A DNA stretch of 64,000 nucleotides from Malus domestica (lineage: Eukaryota; Streptophyta; Magnoliopsida; Rosales; Rosaceae): the NCBI RefSeq assembly GCF_042453785.1, contig NC_091668.1, forward strand, positions 29,885,501 to 29,949,500, in the 5' to 3' direction. The translations under genes were made by a program, and so were the position numbers. Of this stretch, positions 1 through 11,901 are shown one piece after another. The stretch's first letter is position 1, and each line of letters opens with the position of its first letter. The notes below the pieces were generated by a model. The model did no database searches. It had not been told where the DNA came from and saw only the letters and a list, made by a program, of their open reading frames with translations.

Positions 1-2966
1 GACCCTGTTATGGTGTCTACAAGTGGAGAAGTATTGGCTGGTCCTTCAATTCTTCCTGGGTTTAGGTATGCTAATCCATTGTACATAAGATTGAGTAAAT
101 TCATAGTCCCACCTTCTGGTTTTTTTTCGCTTTTTGAAAACCTCTTTAGGATGTTGAAACCATCTATTGAATGCAAAATGTGCATTCAGATCTGCTTGGC
201 AGAATGTTGGACATGTTTTGAATAAAGCAGAATGTTGCATTAGTACTAAATTCGAATGCATTGTGAGTACTGTTGAAATCATAAGAGAAGGCACTTCACT
301 TCACAAATGTGACTGGTTTTTGTTTGTTCTCACAAAACATTCTTCCATTACCTAAGACTTTACTAGGAATAGTTAATCATTTCACCTGGATAATCAACTA
401 AAACGCGAAGGTGTTTGTAGTTTTTAACTATTTCCAGTAAGTCACTATTGCACAGCGGAGTACCCTTGAACTTGTATTCAGGAATTTGTACGAAATGGTC
501 ATGGTCATTTCTATTTGGTCATTTCTTCTTGGTTGCGTTGGTTCAATGGCTGTACTACAGTCTGCATATCCATCTTTGATCCTTTTGACCTCACTGTTGA
601 ATAAGTTGGGGGATAATGTAAAATTGTTATCGTGTTTGAAATTATCTGATTGATGGGGCAGTTGGGCTATCATATGGTATTGTTTGGTTTAGAGGGTTTG
701 GCCAGGGTATTTACTGTGTTTTTAGGCATGTGCTTTTGGGCAATGGTGTATTAGGAGTTAGGACCCCCAAACTCATCTATTTTCTCAGTAGATGGATTTC
801 TTTGTTTTTGGCACGTTTCTTGGAAACAAGATTGCGTGATCATGTAAATGTTGTGGGGATTAGTAATTTGACGGGTATTAGTAATCTGTGAATGTTGTGT
901 GGATGTATTAGTCTTTGGTTTCCAAAGAACAGTCTCCCAAGCTCTCAACTTATTACAGTAAGTGCCCTTGACATATTTGGCAAGGTTTATAGCTCTGTGC
1001 CATCCTCAGTATGTTGGCACCAATGTTCAACAGAGATGAGGAGACAATGACCGTTCTAGGGGTTTGAAGCCCAATAGCGCAATGTCTCTCATTGAGGTTA
1101 GGAAGAGTTGCAGTTAGATAATATTGACATATTTTCAAGCTACCAGTTACAGGTTTTTTTGAACATTTCCTTCTTCTCCCGTAGAATTTTGTAGTTTTCT
1201 TTTGCTTATTTCACTTGGTTTCGCTACTTTTCACAGAATTAATGCAGTGTGATAGTTGGAAATTTATGAAAGAAAAACTAAGTTTCTTTGTGTTGGAACT
1301 GTAGTTTTATAAAACAGTGTCATTGCTTTTCAGAAATGTTCTTGTCAAAGGCGGAGACCTTCCTGATTCATTGGATGCCGTTGATGTCTTCTTTGATGGT
1401 AAGCTTTGGTCTTCTGGAGCCTTCACACCGATGATAATACTTTTCCTTCATCCACTTGATGCACGAGTGAAGTTCTGGAAAACTTATTTCTTTAGGATTG
1501 ATATTGCAGGTGAACACTTACATGAGTTGCGTTCATCACACATAAAAACTCGTAATACTCATGGAACTGGTTGCACTTTGGCATCATGTATTGCAGCTGA
1601 GCTGGCAAAAGGTTCTTCAATGCTTGAGGCTGTTAAGGTAAATACATATGTGCTTCTTATACATCATATGCTGCAGGAAGAGTAGATAAAATAGCCTCCT
1701 ATGTTTCTGAATGTCATGTAGTTCTTTTGTAGAGTCAGATGCTGATTTCAGTTTACGAATATGGCAAACTTCATAAGTTATTGTTTCACATTGGGATTGC
1801 CTGCTCGGAATTGTTATCAACTGTCACCCACTCTTCTCATGTATGTTGTTATTATGTATTCTTTTAGCCCAATCAAGACACCCACCCTTCAAAGTTTCAT
1901 GGCCTAGATTATACTCTGCCCTTCTTGAGCATTTGTTTGTATGCATTTCCATAACTATGCTTATGATACGTAATAAATTTCTGCTTCTAGTAGTTTTCCG
2001 TTTGTTCATCTTGACAATACTTTAACTTTGCTTTGCAGGGAAAAGGATATTGAAACCGGGGATTTCCTGGAAGCAGCCAAGTGATGTCTCCAAATTTGCC
2101 ATGCCTATGGAGTTCCATTACTAATAAACGATCGCATTTATGTTGCACTTGCTTCTGACGCTGATGGTGTGCATATTGGCCAGTCCGACATGCCCGCCCA
2201 CGTTGCACGTTTTCTCCTTGGCCCCAGAAAGATAATTGGTGTGTCTTGCAAGACCCCAGAGCAAGCAGAGCAAGCATGGCTTGGTGGTGCTGATTACATT
2301 GGCTGTGGTGGTGTATAGCCAACTAATACAAAGGAAAACAATCTCACCGTAGGCTTAGACGGGCTGAAAACTGTTTGTTTGGCTTCCAAATTACCTGTGG
2401 TTGCGATTGGTGGGATCAATATTTCAAATGCACGTCCAGTGATGGAAATGGGTTTACCGAACCTGAAAGGTGTTGCAGTTGTGTCTGCTCTATTTGACAG
2501 GCACTGGCGGATCCATTAAGGGGCATGAGGGGTCAGCTGACCCCCCGAATTTCGATGAACCTCCATAGATACCTTAGGTGTTGACCCTCCGAACTTCGGT
2601 GAATGTCCATGGATACCTTGAGTGTTGCCCTTTTGAAGATTAAAGTTGGCTTCATACTTGCCCTCCAACCGACTTCAGACCTACCAAAACCTGATAAATG
2701 TCCGTGAATATCTTGGGTGTTGCCTCTTGCATACATTAACATGTCTGTAGTATGTATTTTCAAATGACTTCAGGCCTACAAAGACTCGATGAAATGGCAA
2801 TATGCATGCTATTTCTGGTATAAAAAAATTTGCGCGCTACGCGCTATTCTTACTGACCCCCTTAATATTATTTCCTGGATCCGCCACTGTTGACAGGGAA
2901 TGTGTTTTGACAGAGACTAGGAAGTTGCATGCAGTGCTAACGGAGGCGGCAGCAGCAGTTAACTGA
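1..2966 (+). pseudogene. TH1: Decayed TH1 (HMP-P kinase / thiamine-phosphate synthase), 5' end outside window
   Basis: An intact TH1 is a bifunctional plastid enzyme of thiamine synthesis: a ThiD-like HMP-phosphate kinase followed by a ThiE-like thiamine-phosphate synthase. Readable pieces are bases 1-60 (DPVMVSTSGEVLAGPSIL, kinase), 1335-1400 ([20 protein letters not shown]), 1511-1636 (HTHGTGCTL-type kinase end) and 2039-2501 plus 2898-2966 ([34 protein letters not shown] of the synthase). The kinase segment between the first two pieces, the inter-domain linker and the start of the synthase are not found. The synthase part has in-frame stops at 2082-2084 (TGA) and near 2317 (TAG), and the final exon is split by a hAT element at 2502-2889. 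Together these make a functional protein very unlikely. An unread alternative exon set cannot rescue the two stops. A functional paralogue presumably exists elsewhere. Confidence 0.85.
2502..2889. mobile_element. Non-autonomous hAT element in the last TH1 exon
   Basis: The 388-bp insert has terminal inverted repeats CACTGGCGGATCCA and TGGATCCGCCACTG, matching except for one base. It is flanked by a perfect 8-bp target duplication TTGACAGG (2494-2501 and 2890-2897). The 8-bp duplication and CA..TG ends with a CAGTGGCGGAT terminus are typical of plant hAT elements, Tip100-like by the GGGGTCAGCTGACCCC subterminal sequence. No transposase is encoded. Removing the insert and one duplication restores the reading frame across ..LFDRECVLTETRKLH.., so it landed inside an exon. 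Confidence 0.9.
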
Positions 2967-4290
2967 AACGTACGGGAACAAGGCCTTGATTCAATTTCTG
3001 TCTGAAGTTTAGCATCGGTACCAGAATAATTATGACATTCATTTGTTCTTGTTAGTGGTTAGAAAGGCGAATGTACTCGGTGTTTTTGAGTTCCATGCAC
3101 CGAAAAAGGTTGATCTTGCACAGAAGATCTGAGTATGGACGTTAGTCTGCGTGGTATGGGACGTTTGGTTGCTCGGTATGGACGTTTGTTTTTTCAAATA
3201 TTTGGCAGAGAGGTTCTGTATAATGTAATGCAGTGCAGCAGTGTGATGTACTGCTCTAAATTAATTCATGATATGTTACCATGTGCTTGGCCTCTGACTT
3301 GAGATGAGATGGTTGATCGAATATTTCAATTATTGACAACATTATTGTAATTTTTTTTTTTTTTTTTTTAGTAGATGTGAAGAATATAAAAGTAAGCCTC
3401 TTTGCTGTATTCTGAACCCTGCATTGTAGTCGGGGGTGCAACTTGAGTTGGGTCAACCGGAGTTCGTTTATCCCAACATGGTTTTAAACTATAAATGGAA
3501 ACCCACCCAAACTCAACCCGGTCCCAACCTGATCGTTTATTGGGATGTGTTAGGTTGGGTGGATGCCTTTCTTGTCCATGTCAACCCAAATTCAACCCGA
3601 TTTTAGTCTGCATTCGCTCATGTACATATTAGTCATCCCAATTCATACATATATATATATATATATAAAGCTAGAGAGAGATTTCGAGGGAGAGAATCCT
3701 ACTCCAGTAAAGTTACGACATGGGGTAAGAAAAGCATTTTATCCTAACAGAGAACTGGAAAAATGAAGACAAGCAATCAGAAAAGGAGTTCAGAACAAAG
3801 CAATCCAAATAAAGAGATAGGGGAGGTACCAAAGTATACAACAAAAGTATTATTAACTTATGTTCTAATTGAATAAACCTCCTTACATGCCACACCCCAT
3901 TAGGGGGCAAAGTTTCCTATGTGAGAATCGCTTGTTCTCGGATAAAACGATACAACACAGCCCGTTTAGGCGTTTACACCCTTCCCCCTCCGAGCCTCGA
4001 GCCTCCCGCCTCCCTTCTCCCTTCTCCCTTAAATTCAAAGACAAAGACAAACAACTCAAACCCACAAGCTTTAACTACAAATTCTACTAGTGATACATCC
4101 AGTCAGTCTCAGGACAAACTATTGTCCTCAGCACCACACTATAATTTACACAAGCTTGTTTATTGAAACACCATCACCTACGCAAAACAGAAAAACTGAC
4201 TGTTTTTACAAACATGACAACGTTTTTTACGACAAGGACAAGGAGAACCCGCACTTTCGGGTTCTCCGATATTAAGGAAGAAACTGGTCC
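2967..4290. other. Intergenic; 3' flank of TH1 relic and 3' UTR of SnRK2
   Basis: No gene is seen. The stretch holds a T-run near 3350-3370, a CAACCC/GGGTTG-rich imperfect repeat around 3435-3600 that looks like a degraded dispersed repeat, and a short TA run near 3647-3667. The part adjoining 4290 should contain the 3' UTR of the minus-strand kinase. Confidence 0.5.
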
Positions 4291-6822
4291 TCAGCTGACG
4301 CTCACTTCTCCACTTGCATGTACTTCTTTGACTGTCTTAACATACTCATCTTCTTCTTCTTCCTCCTCGCCTTCTACTTCTTCCTTTGTATCACCATCTT
4401 CTTCTCCCCAGCTAAAGCCTCCAATTGATCGGGAAACTGGAGGAGGAATTTTGGCTTCCTCCACTATCTTCATGATGTCTTCAACAGTTTGGGGAGAAAA
4501 GGTTGGGTTTTCTTTTCTGTAGTAGATGATTTGAGCTGCTTCTGTAAGCTCTCTCGGCAAGTTCTTTAAAAACCATGGGTGGTTCTTGATATCTTTAATG
4601 GTGATCCTCTGAAGCAAGAATTGAAAGCCAGTTGAGCACACCATGGAAGAGCAAGAAAACAGAAAACAGTGCACTTAGCTGATAAGATCCAACATCAAAT
4701 TCAGTTGAGTTATTTATGTTCAACACTAGCACAATGATTCAAACTTTTAAAATTCATTTCTTTTCGTTTTAGGGGGCACTTTGGGATGACAAAAAAAGAC
4801 CTAGACAGGAGCAAATCAGATGAGACTGAAGTAAACAAAATATACGAGGACTTAGATGCATACCTCCATCCCCTCATTCCGAAGGTCAAAACATTAGTTC
4901 GTTGATAAGACAACAATTAAGCCATTATGGATTCTTGAGTATTCCAAAGACTATCAAGGTAAACATTGCAAGGGACACTTCATTATACGCCTAGTCTAGT
5001 AGCATATTCTGTGTCAGAAGCCTATATATGCAAATCTGATGTTATTCCGTCATAACAGGACAACGAGCCATTTGCCATTCACCCACAAAGTTCAGCAACC
5101 TAAAGCTTTCTTTTTTAAGTAATACAAAATCAAAAAGTGCCCGGCAACATAGTATCATACATACCCTTGCTGGATTTGCAACAAAGATGCGAGAGAGGAG
5201 ATGCCTACACTCTTGAGACATGTGAACATGGTCTGGGATCTTGTAATGAACGCCCATTATTTTCTGCATCAAAAGAATGAAAGGAAGCTACACAGTTAAA
5301 ACGAAAAAACATGAATGATTAACATTCAGAGGCTGAATAACTAGTCAAATTACTTTCATAGTTTTCCTGAAATTCTTTGGATCTTCTTGGTCTTCAAATG
5401 GATAAGCTCCCACCAGCATAACATATAGGGTTACTCCACAGGACCACACATCTGCCAACTGGATGAACAGAAACCGAAATCAGATAATTGAGGTAAAAGC
5501 TGTATAATATATTTTCTTGTTGAAAATTTCTTCTTACATGCCAGACACAAAAGATTCAATGAAAGAGTGTATAACATCATTTCACTTCCTGCTCTCCCCA
5601 GGCAGGAGAACGGTTTACCTCCCTGATTCCTAGTTGTCATGTAAATGAACATTGCTATTATGGAAGCAAAAAATTGAGCACAAAAATTGATGCTGCCACT
5701 CCAAGTTTCAACTCATTTTCGCCATCATTAAATGATATACCTACGCCTTCAACCACCTACTTGGCGCACATAAAGAAATCTTATGACACAATCCGGATAA
5801 TTCCATTCATTGTAATGAATTGCTATCAACTGGTCCTTAGAACAATATACCAGTATCTTTAAAACTGTGGTGCATCAGTTATAGAAGACTGAAAATGACA
5901 ACAACGCGAAAGTTAGCTACCTTGCCATCATACTCTCTTCGAGAAAGAACCTCAGGAGCAATATATGCTGGAGTTCCCACTGTTGATTTAGGCCTTGAAT
6001 GCAGCAAGGATGACTACACAAATAAAGTTCATCAGACTATAGAACTTTTACATTTACCTTGAAACATCAAAGCCTCTGACAAGGGGCAAATTTTCACAAA
6101 TTTTCATTGCAGAATTAAACCTTAGAATAACCAAAATCACAAATTTTCAGGCGTGGAGCTGCGCTGCCATCCAGCAAGGTATTCTCCAGCTTCAAATCTC
6201 GGTGGCATATTTGCTGCACAGCAAGACAAGGGGCAAATGAGAATCACAGGTTAAGGAAAAAATCCATTGGAGATCAGGAGCATTAACGACTCGTATTATC
6301 TTTACCAGAGAATGACAGTAGCTAACTCCCGAGATAAGCTGCTGAAAAAAATATCTAGCCTGCAAATCCAACAAAACTTAAGATGACTTTGTTACTTAGA
6401 AACTTAACAAATTAGCCAGACTGAACTACACACACTGGAGGGTTATGCAATCATAAGTATTGGCATGCTGTAAGTATAGCTATCGTTTTCTTTATCATTT
6501 CCGGGATTTTATGAGGGTACAAGTACAACTGTTTTCAAAATTTGGAGCTTCCCATTAGTCAAGGTCAGTGATCAAACCTCATCTTCACTGAACCTTCCTG
6601 CATTGCAGATTCGCTCAAAGAGCTCTCCACCAGCCGCATACTCCATCACAATACCAAGATGTGTAGGAGTCAAAACTACCTGAAATTCCAGAACATCATA
6701 TTAGCCCACTGAAACTGATTATATTTTATTTGGATCCTTCACAGTGAAAACCATATCAACAAACACACACCTCCCTGAACCGAATGATGTTTGGATGGCG
6801 AAGCGATCTGTGGTTTATGATT

Positions 6823-6854
<32 letters not shown>

Positions 6855-7125
6855 AACAATGAAACATATAGTTAACGTCATACACATATACATATAATCA
6901 TTTGAAACTAATAAGATATTGTGTTTTTTTCATGGATTCATAGAATGAAATGGAAAGATTGTAGCTTTTTCAAGCACCGACTCCGGAATTAAACAAATGG
7001 GTTTTCCTACATGAGGTTTATAATTCTAAAAGAATTAAACTTCAAAGCAAAAATCAATGCAAAAACAAAATAAGTAAACGGAGAAATGAAAAAAGTGGGG
7101 AAAAGTAAGGACCTTGTGGCCGCGG

Positions 7126-7160
<35 letters not shown>

Positions 7161-7232
7161 TTTGTTCCTCATAAGCCTGGCCACCCCAAAATTCCCAGAT
7201 CCAATATCCTTGACAACCTCGTACTTTTCCAT
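4291..7232 (-). CDS. SnRK2: SnRK2-type serine/threonine protein kinase (SnRK2.7/2.8-like)
   Basis: A plant-specific osmotic-stress/ABA-related kinase of the SNF1-related family 2, acting in cytosol and nucleus. Exons in transcript order: 7113-7232, 6771-6845, 6578-6679, 6306-6359, 6121-6213, 5921-6013, 5354-5458, 5165-5263, 4291-4608; all junctions are GT-AG and the sum is 1059 nt, 352 aa, the usual SnRK2 length. Visible motifs are the glycine loop GSGNFGVA at 11-18, the ATP-binding Lys33 (VAMKYID), the catalytic loop HRDLKLEN with Asp123, DFG at 143-145, and the activation segment with Ser154, Ser158 and Thr159 before GTPAYIAPE. The C-terminus carries GGFSWGEED and a glutamate-rich patch ending [19 protein letters not shown]. 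This acidic (Glu) tail argues against the Asp-rich ABA-activated SnRK2.2/2.3/2.6 group and best recalls SnRK2.7/2.8; subclass assignment is from memory. The gene is head-to-head with TMN1 across about 4.7 kb. Confidence 0.95.
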
Positions 7233-8658
7233 TTTCTACGTTTGATTTCTTCTAATTTTGCACTTGGGGTTCTGTAATGAAACTCCAATTGAGCTGCACA
7301 CCTCGGAAGCTTGAAACGATCGATTGAGCTTTCAAGTCTTGGGTCTCCAAGCGCACACAACACCCAGAAACACAGAGAAACTAAACCGAATCGGAGAAAA
7401 CCCAAATCCTGGAACGAGATCAGCGTTCTAGAGAGAGAAAGGGGTTGGGAAGGAAGGGGGGTACTGAATTGTATCACTTGCTGGATTTGATTTGGGGAAT
7501 GAATTAGGTTGGGGTTGCATGTGGTGAAGATTGAAAGAAAGGAATGTTCTATTTGGAGAGGGAGAGAGGGAGAGGGAGAGAGAGAGACAGAGGGAGAGAT
7601 TTGATTGGGGATTGAGAGAGATTGAGGAATCCAAGATGCAGAGAGTCTTAAAGGTTAAGCAAAAGGAATCAAGCTTTATAATGGTGAGCTTTCTTAATAT
7701 TTATTTATTTTTCATTATTTTATTTTTCCAGTTTTGTTTGGATCAGTCTCCATTTTTTACTTGGTGTGAACCGGCGCCACATGCATCAGTCTTTTTCGTT
7801 GGAAATGGGTCATTTTCGGATCATTTATTCCTAATCAACCAAATTATGAAATCCGTGTCGTTGAAATTTAATTCAACAATTAAAGTTATTATAATTTTTA
7901 AAGTGTGTCTCTATTTGTAGTCATTGAATCAAATTTCAACAACACGAATCATTTGATTTGGTAGATTATGAGGTTTTTCGTTTATAATTTATTCCTCCGT
8001 AACTACATCCACAACTTGTTATTTTAATTGAGAATTCCTCATTGTTGCATCTGCAAAGAATATGAACAATACTTAACTACTCAAAGATAAGTAAGAATTT
8101 TTATTCAAAATTTCTTAAAATTATTCGTTGTCAATTTATAGAACTTCATATTTATAATTAAAACAGTTCAAATTATAAATCACTCTATAAATATCGTCTC
8201 TACAAAAAATCAATTAAAAAGTCATTAAACTGTTTGAAAACAAATGAACGGTATTGGTAAAAGTATTACGAACCGTCTATGCATTTACTACAATAGATTG
8301 ACTAAACGACCTTAGTTATAATTTATTTTTGGCATAGATGATCTTTACAGTGTGATTCATAATATGAATAGTTATGATCATAAAAATAAAGCTCTATACT
8401 TAAAACACTATGAGTTTTGAGTATAAGCTTTTACTCATCTTTGAGTAATCAAGTATTATTCAGAGAATAATACCTCTAAACCCTCATCCACCAACTTGCT
8501 TTTTTACGAAAAAAATAATTAGTAATATTTTTTTGCTCGTATATGAAGCATAAATTAATCGACTAGTATCAAAAAGTTAATAAAATAGTGAATAATTCCA
8601 CATAATTATAATTGCATAGTAATCTAATTCGTTGAATGTTCATCAATCCATGTCTCAA
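7233..8658. other. SnRK2 5' UTR/promoter side and AT-rich spacer
   Basis: Upstream of the kinase start codon is a purine-rich block, with GA repeats around 7555-7620, which reads as CT repeats on the gene strand and is typical of plant 5' UTRs and core promoters. Beyond about 7680 the DNA is AT-rich with no open frame worth calling. No clear TATA box was assigned. Confidence 0.45.
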
Positions 8659-9539
8659 TCTTTTATATTTAAAGCCAGAGCCCCAATTTGGGGTCCGGCT
8701 TCTTCGACAAAATGATTAGGATCAGAATGCCCCTCAGCCAAAAAAATCAAAAGCAGTAAAAAAGAGCATAAAAGAATGCAAGGGTAATTTTGTAAATTTA
8801 ATTCTTAATAATTTTGTCATAGAACAAGTGGGCAGGCAATTTGACAGAGATAGTAGCGATTAAGTATGAACGGTCATATCATCATTTTAAGAGACGTATA
8901 ATGTCAGTTATATATAAAGATCTTTTGCACTCGGATAATAATGTAATTAAATTAATTATCAAATTGTTGTTTTTTTTAATAAGGGATATTATATACACTA
9001 AGGGGAATGGGGTAAGCTTAGTTTCACAATGGACTATCAATAATATAATTCAATCAGTTGTTTATTAAATATTATTTTCTTTATTTTGAAACACACTCAA
9101 AACATCTTAAGAGGCGTATAATGCTGATTATAAAAAAGTCGTTCGCACGCGAATAATTATGTGATTAAATTATTTGTCAAATGATTTTTTTTCTTTTAAC
9201 AAACGATATTATCTACACTAAAGGGGAGAAACTAAGTTTACCCTCATAATGGGCTAACAATAATGTGATTCAATTAATTATTTATTAAATATTATTTTAT
9301 TTATTCTTAATGTAAATCCTATAGAGACCGATGTTATTATGTCAATTCAAATGCTTTAATTTGTTTATGAGGGGTTTTTTCTAGCATAATATAAGATTAT
9401 TCATTTACTTCAAATATTTGACTTTTCTTTTGTCAATTTACACTTATAAATATATTTAAAACGTGGAAATCACGTGTAGCATGTCGTAATTCAAAAAAAA
9501 TATTTTTTGCACGCGCGTGTGCGCGTGCATGAAGGCTAG
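8659..9539 (+). mobile_element. Helitron-like element (non-autonomous)
   Basis: The right end shows the Helitron signature: a perfect 8-bp stem GCACGCGC / GCGCGTGC with a GTGT loop at 9509-9528, seven bases later a terminal CTAG (9536-9539), and then a host T. The left end is proposed at TCTTTTATATTTAAAG after a host A, fitting the 5'-TC rule, but this is weaker because Helitron 5' ends are poorly conserved. No Rep/helicase is encoded. About half of the interior is a diverged tandem duplication. Confidence 0.6.
8868..9311. repeat. Two-copy tandem repeat, about 220 bp per unit, with SINE-like segment
   Basis: Unit 1 (about 8868-9087) and unit 2 (about 9088-9311) share, in order, AAGAGRCGTATAATG, a TTTGCAC/TTCGCAC segment, GATATTATMTACACTAA, CACAATGG-type and TTTATTAAATATTATTTT blocks. 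The GATATTAT..ACACTAA..AATGGRCTA..AATAATGT core also occurs in the tRNA-derived SINE at 25240-25403 (opposite orientation) and near 49660-49740. Confidence 0.65.
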
Positions 9540-11024
9540 TACTTATTAAAATAAAAGGTAATACGAGACATCACAACTTGCAAGACCAATGGATAAGACT
9601 TGCAAACGTAAATATTCTCCACAAAACCAAAATATATGCAACTAAAAGGTTAACATAATTTTCTCATGACATCAAGGGCTTTTTTTACAAGTACTTTTAA
9701 ACGACTCAAAACGCTTTTAGATAAAATATTTTTGAAATTAATCCTTAATAAAAATACAAGTTAATTATTAAAAAACACTTGAAGTACTTTTTGCAATACG
9801 CACGTAGTCTACGATTAAAGGCAGTTGCCAAATGAGCAGCAAAACACAATCTTTCCTCCACAAAAGAACCAAAGTTTTGCCAGGTCTAAATATCACCACA
9901 AAAAAAAAAAACAAAAACAACCAATCTCGAGCACACATCAGAGACTCCACAGTTAAGAGTGAAGCCGACTTCGATGAGCACTCACAATCCTTCCACTAGT
10001 ACTAAAGGTGGGTTGCGTCCGAAGCAAGCAACTGCAGATAGTGGAATTTGTAAGACATCTCTAGCAAGCAGTGTGCAGAGTTGAATATTTCAGGGAAAGG
10101 ATCCGTTCACACCTTAGACTTCCACCAAAGGAACATATATTTCAAATTCATTATTTCTTGGAAAGAGAGACTCCTCATTTGTGCATTGTTCAGAAATGTT
10201 TTTAAAATAATTGAAAGCGATTTTGTAGAAATCACTTAGTAAAAACGCAAGTGAATCTTAGAAAATCATTATTATAAGAAACACTTCAAGTGATTTTGAA
10301 ACCAAAAAATATTTTCTCTATAAGGGTTTTTAATCATTTCTAAACCACTTCGAAACCACTTCGGTAAAACATAACTCCATCCAACCTGTTGCACTAGCAG
10401 GAATCTTGTGTTGTGACTGCCATTCCAGCATGCAATCTATCAAAAGCATCCGCAAGAACTTGAGATATCAGATTTTGGTGAAGAATACAATCCGGAAGGA
10501 GGGGAACATGCCAATATAATTGTTTGGCTTTTTAATTAAAATGATCTATAAGATTAGCATAACTCCTCACTTTGGTCTCTGATATTGAAAATCGATACAA
10601 GTGGTCATTGAGTGAGTTTGTCCACCGAAAATCTTTTTGGTCATTCCCTAAAAAATATGTCAATATTCTCACTAACACCCGTTGTAGATTTTTCGGTTGC
10701 ATCCTCCCTATATCTGCCTTTGTACCCAATATGAGATAACGAGAATCAAAACCATTGGAGTTTGGTGGCGGCGGAAGTGATTGTGTTGTCTCTCTTGAAA
10801 ACTCAAACTCACTCTCTTCTCTCTTTTAAGGATGAGTATCTCTCATTTTATTTTATTTTTCACTTTTGAGAGAGAATCCATGCATGATGGTTGTACATTT
10901 GAACCAAGGTGGTATCGGGACTGCTCGAAATCCGGAAAATATATTTGCAAAGATCTTTCGAGGACCTCGAATATTTGATACGAGTCTCTTTTGTGTCTAT
11001 CAAGTGTTTGATGCAATAAAAAAA
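9540..11024. other. Intergenic with degraded MITE copies
   Basis: No gene is seen. Stretches near 9675-9790 and 10195-10375 are diverged relatives of the MITE at 17973-18205: both show AAAAYGCTTTT-like cores, AATCCTTARTAAAAA and CACTTSAAGTG blocks. Around 10540-10720 is a fragment of the long-inverted-repeat family also seen at 17762-18307 (TTTGGTCATTCC, GAGTTTGTCCACC). Confidence 0.5.
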
Positions 11025-11472
11025 GGGTAAATTATGGTTTCACCCCCTGAACTATATGAAATAAGCCAATTAACCATTTTTTGTTAGATTCCATCCACTG
11101 TTCTGTCAAATTCAAGGGGAAATTAGTCTTTTAATCATCAATTCTTACATGTCAGTTATAACCACCAATAAAATTATGACATGTGGAAACATAGTAATGT
11201 GAAATGGCCCATTATGCAAATGTTTGGTTTCTTTATGTTTTTTATTATGCCATAAGCTTTTGAATTATTCGGTGTCCATGTGTCATTATTTTATTAGTTG
11301 TTATAACTAACAAGTAAGAATTGAAGATAAAAAGATTAATTTGCCCTTAAATTTGACGGAATAGTGAACGGAATCTAACGACAAAGGATTATTGGCTAAT
11401 TTTAAATAATTCAGAATCAAATTCAACTGGATAATAATTTAGAGAGTCAAACCGCAGTTTATCAAAAAAAAA
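11025..11472. mobile_element. Long terminal-inverted-repeat element, MULE-like MITE
   Basis: The two ends are imperfect inverted repeats of more than 100 bp. The left end reads GGGTAAATTATGGTTTCACC then TTGTTAGATTCCATCCACTG then TGTCAAATTCAAGG; the right end reads the complement of these blocks in reverse order. Ends of this kind are typical of Mutator-like miniature elements in dicots. I could not settle a 9-bp target duplication because the flanks are A-runs. Confidence 0.6.
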
Positions 11473-11901
11473 AAATACTAGTTTGGGTGTTGTGGCAACA
11501 ATGATCCATAACATAAGCCCAAAAAAGAAGAAGAAAACGTGGTCTCAAAAGGACAAAAGAAATAAAGAAAAAGCCCAACCATTAAACCCAACCCAAGAGG
11601 CTAAATTTGAATAAAATTTAATTAAAATCGCGATCTACCATTTGTCCCATTTGTCAGAGATAAAAAAAAAAATTTAAATTAAAGAAAAATGAAAGATGCG
11701 TTCCGATCCGAACTCGCAAACTCGCAAAGTCTCTCTCTCTCTCTCTCTCTCTCGTGAAGACTTTTGAGAGTTGTTGAGTCGAGTCCGAGTGGCATCAGCC
11801 TTCACCTCCTCTGCCTCTGGGAGAGATCAGAATCATCACAGCACAAAGATTACACCACCTCCTCGCTGACCGTCCAGATCCCACCCTCGCCGGCGATCGC
11901 C

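Noticed and set aside
953-1138. Minus-strand ORF of 61 codons in the TH1 relic
   Set aside because: Reads somewhat protein-like (LQTPRTVIVSSSLLNIG) but matches nothing I know and has no gene context.
3435-3600. GGGTTGGGT / CCCAACCC repeats as a telomere-like tract
   Set aside because: The words are irregular and do not form the plant TTTAGGG repeat; more likely a degraded dispersed element.
9509-9528. CG/CA alternating run as a stand-alone Z-DNA site
   Set aside because: Better explained as the terminal hairpin of the Helitron-like element.
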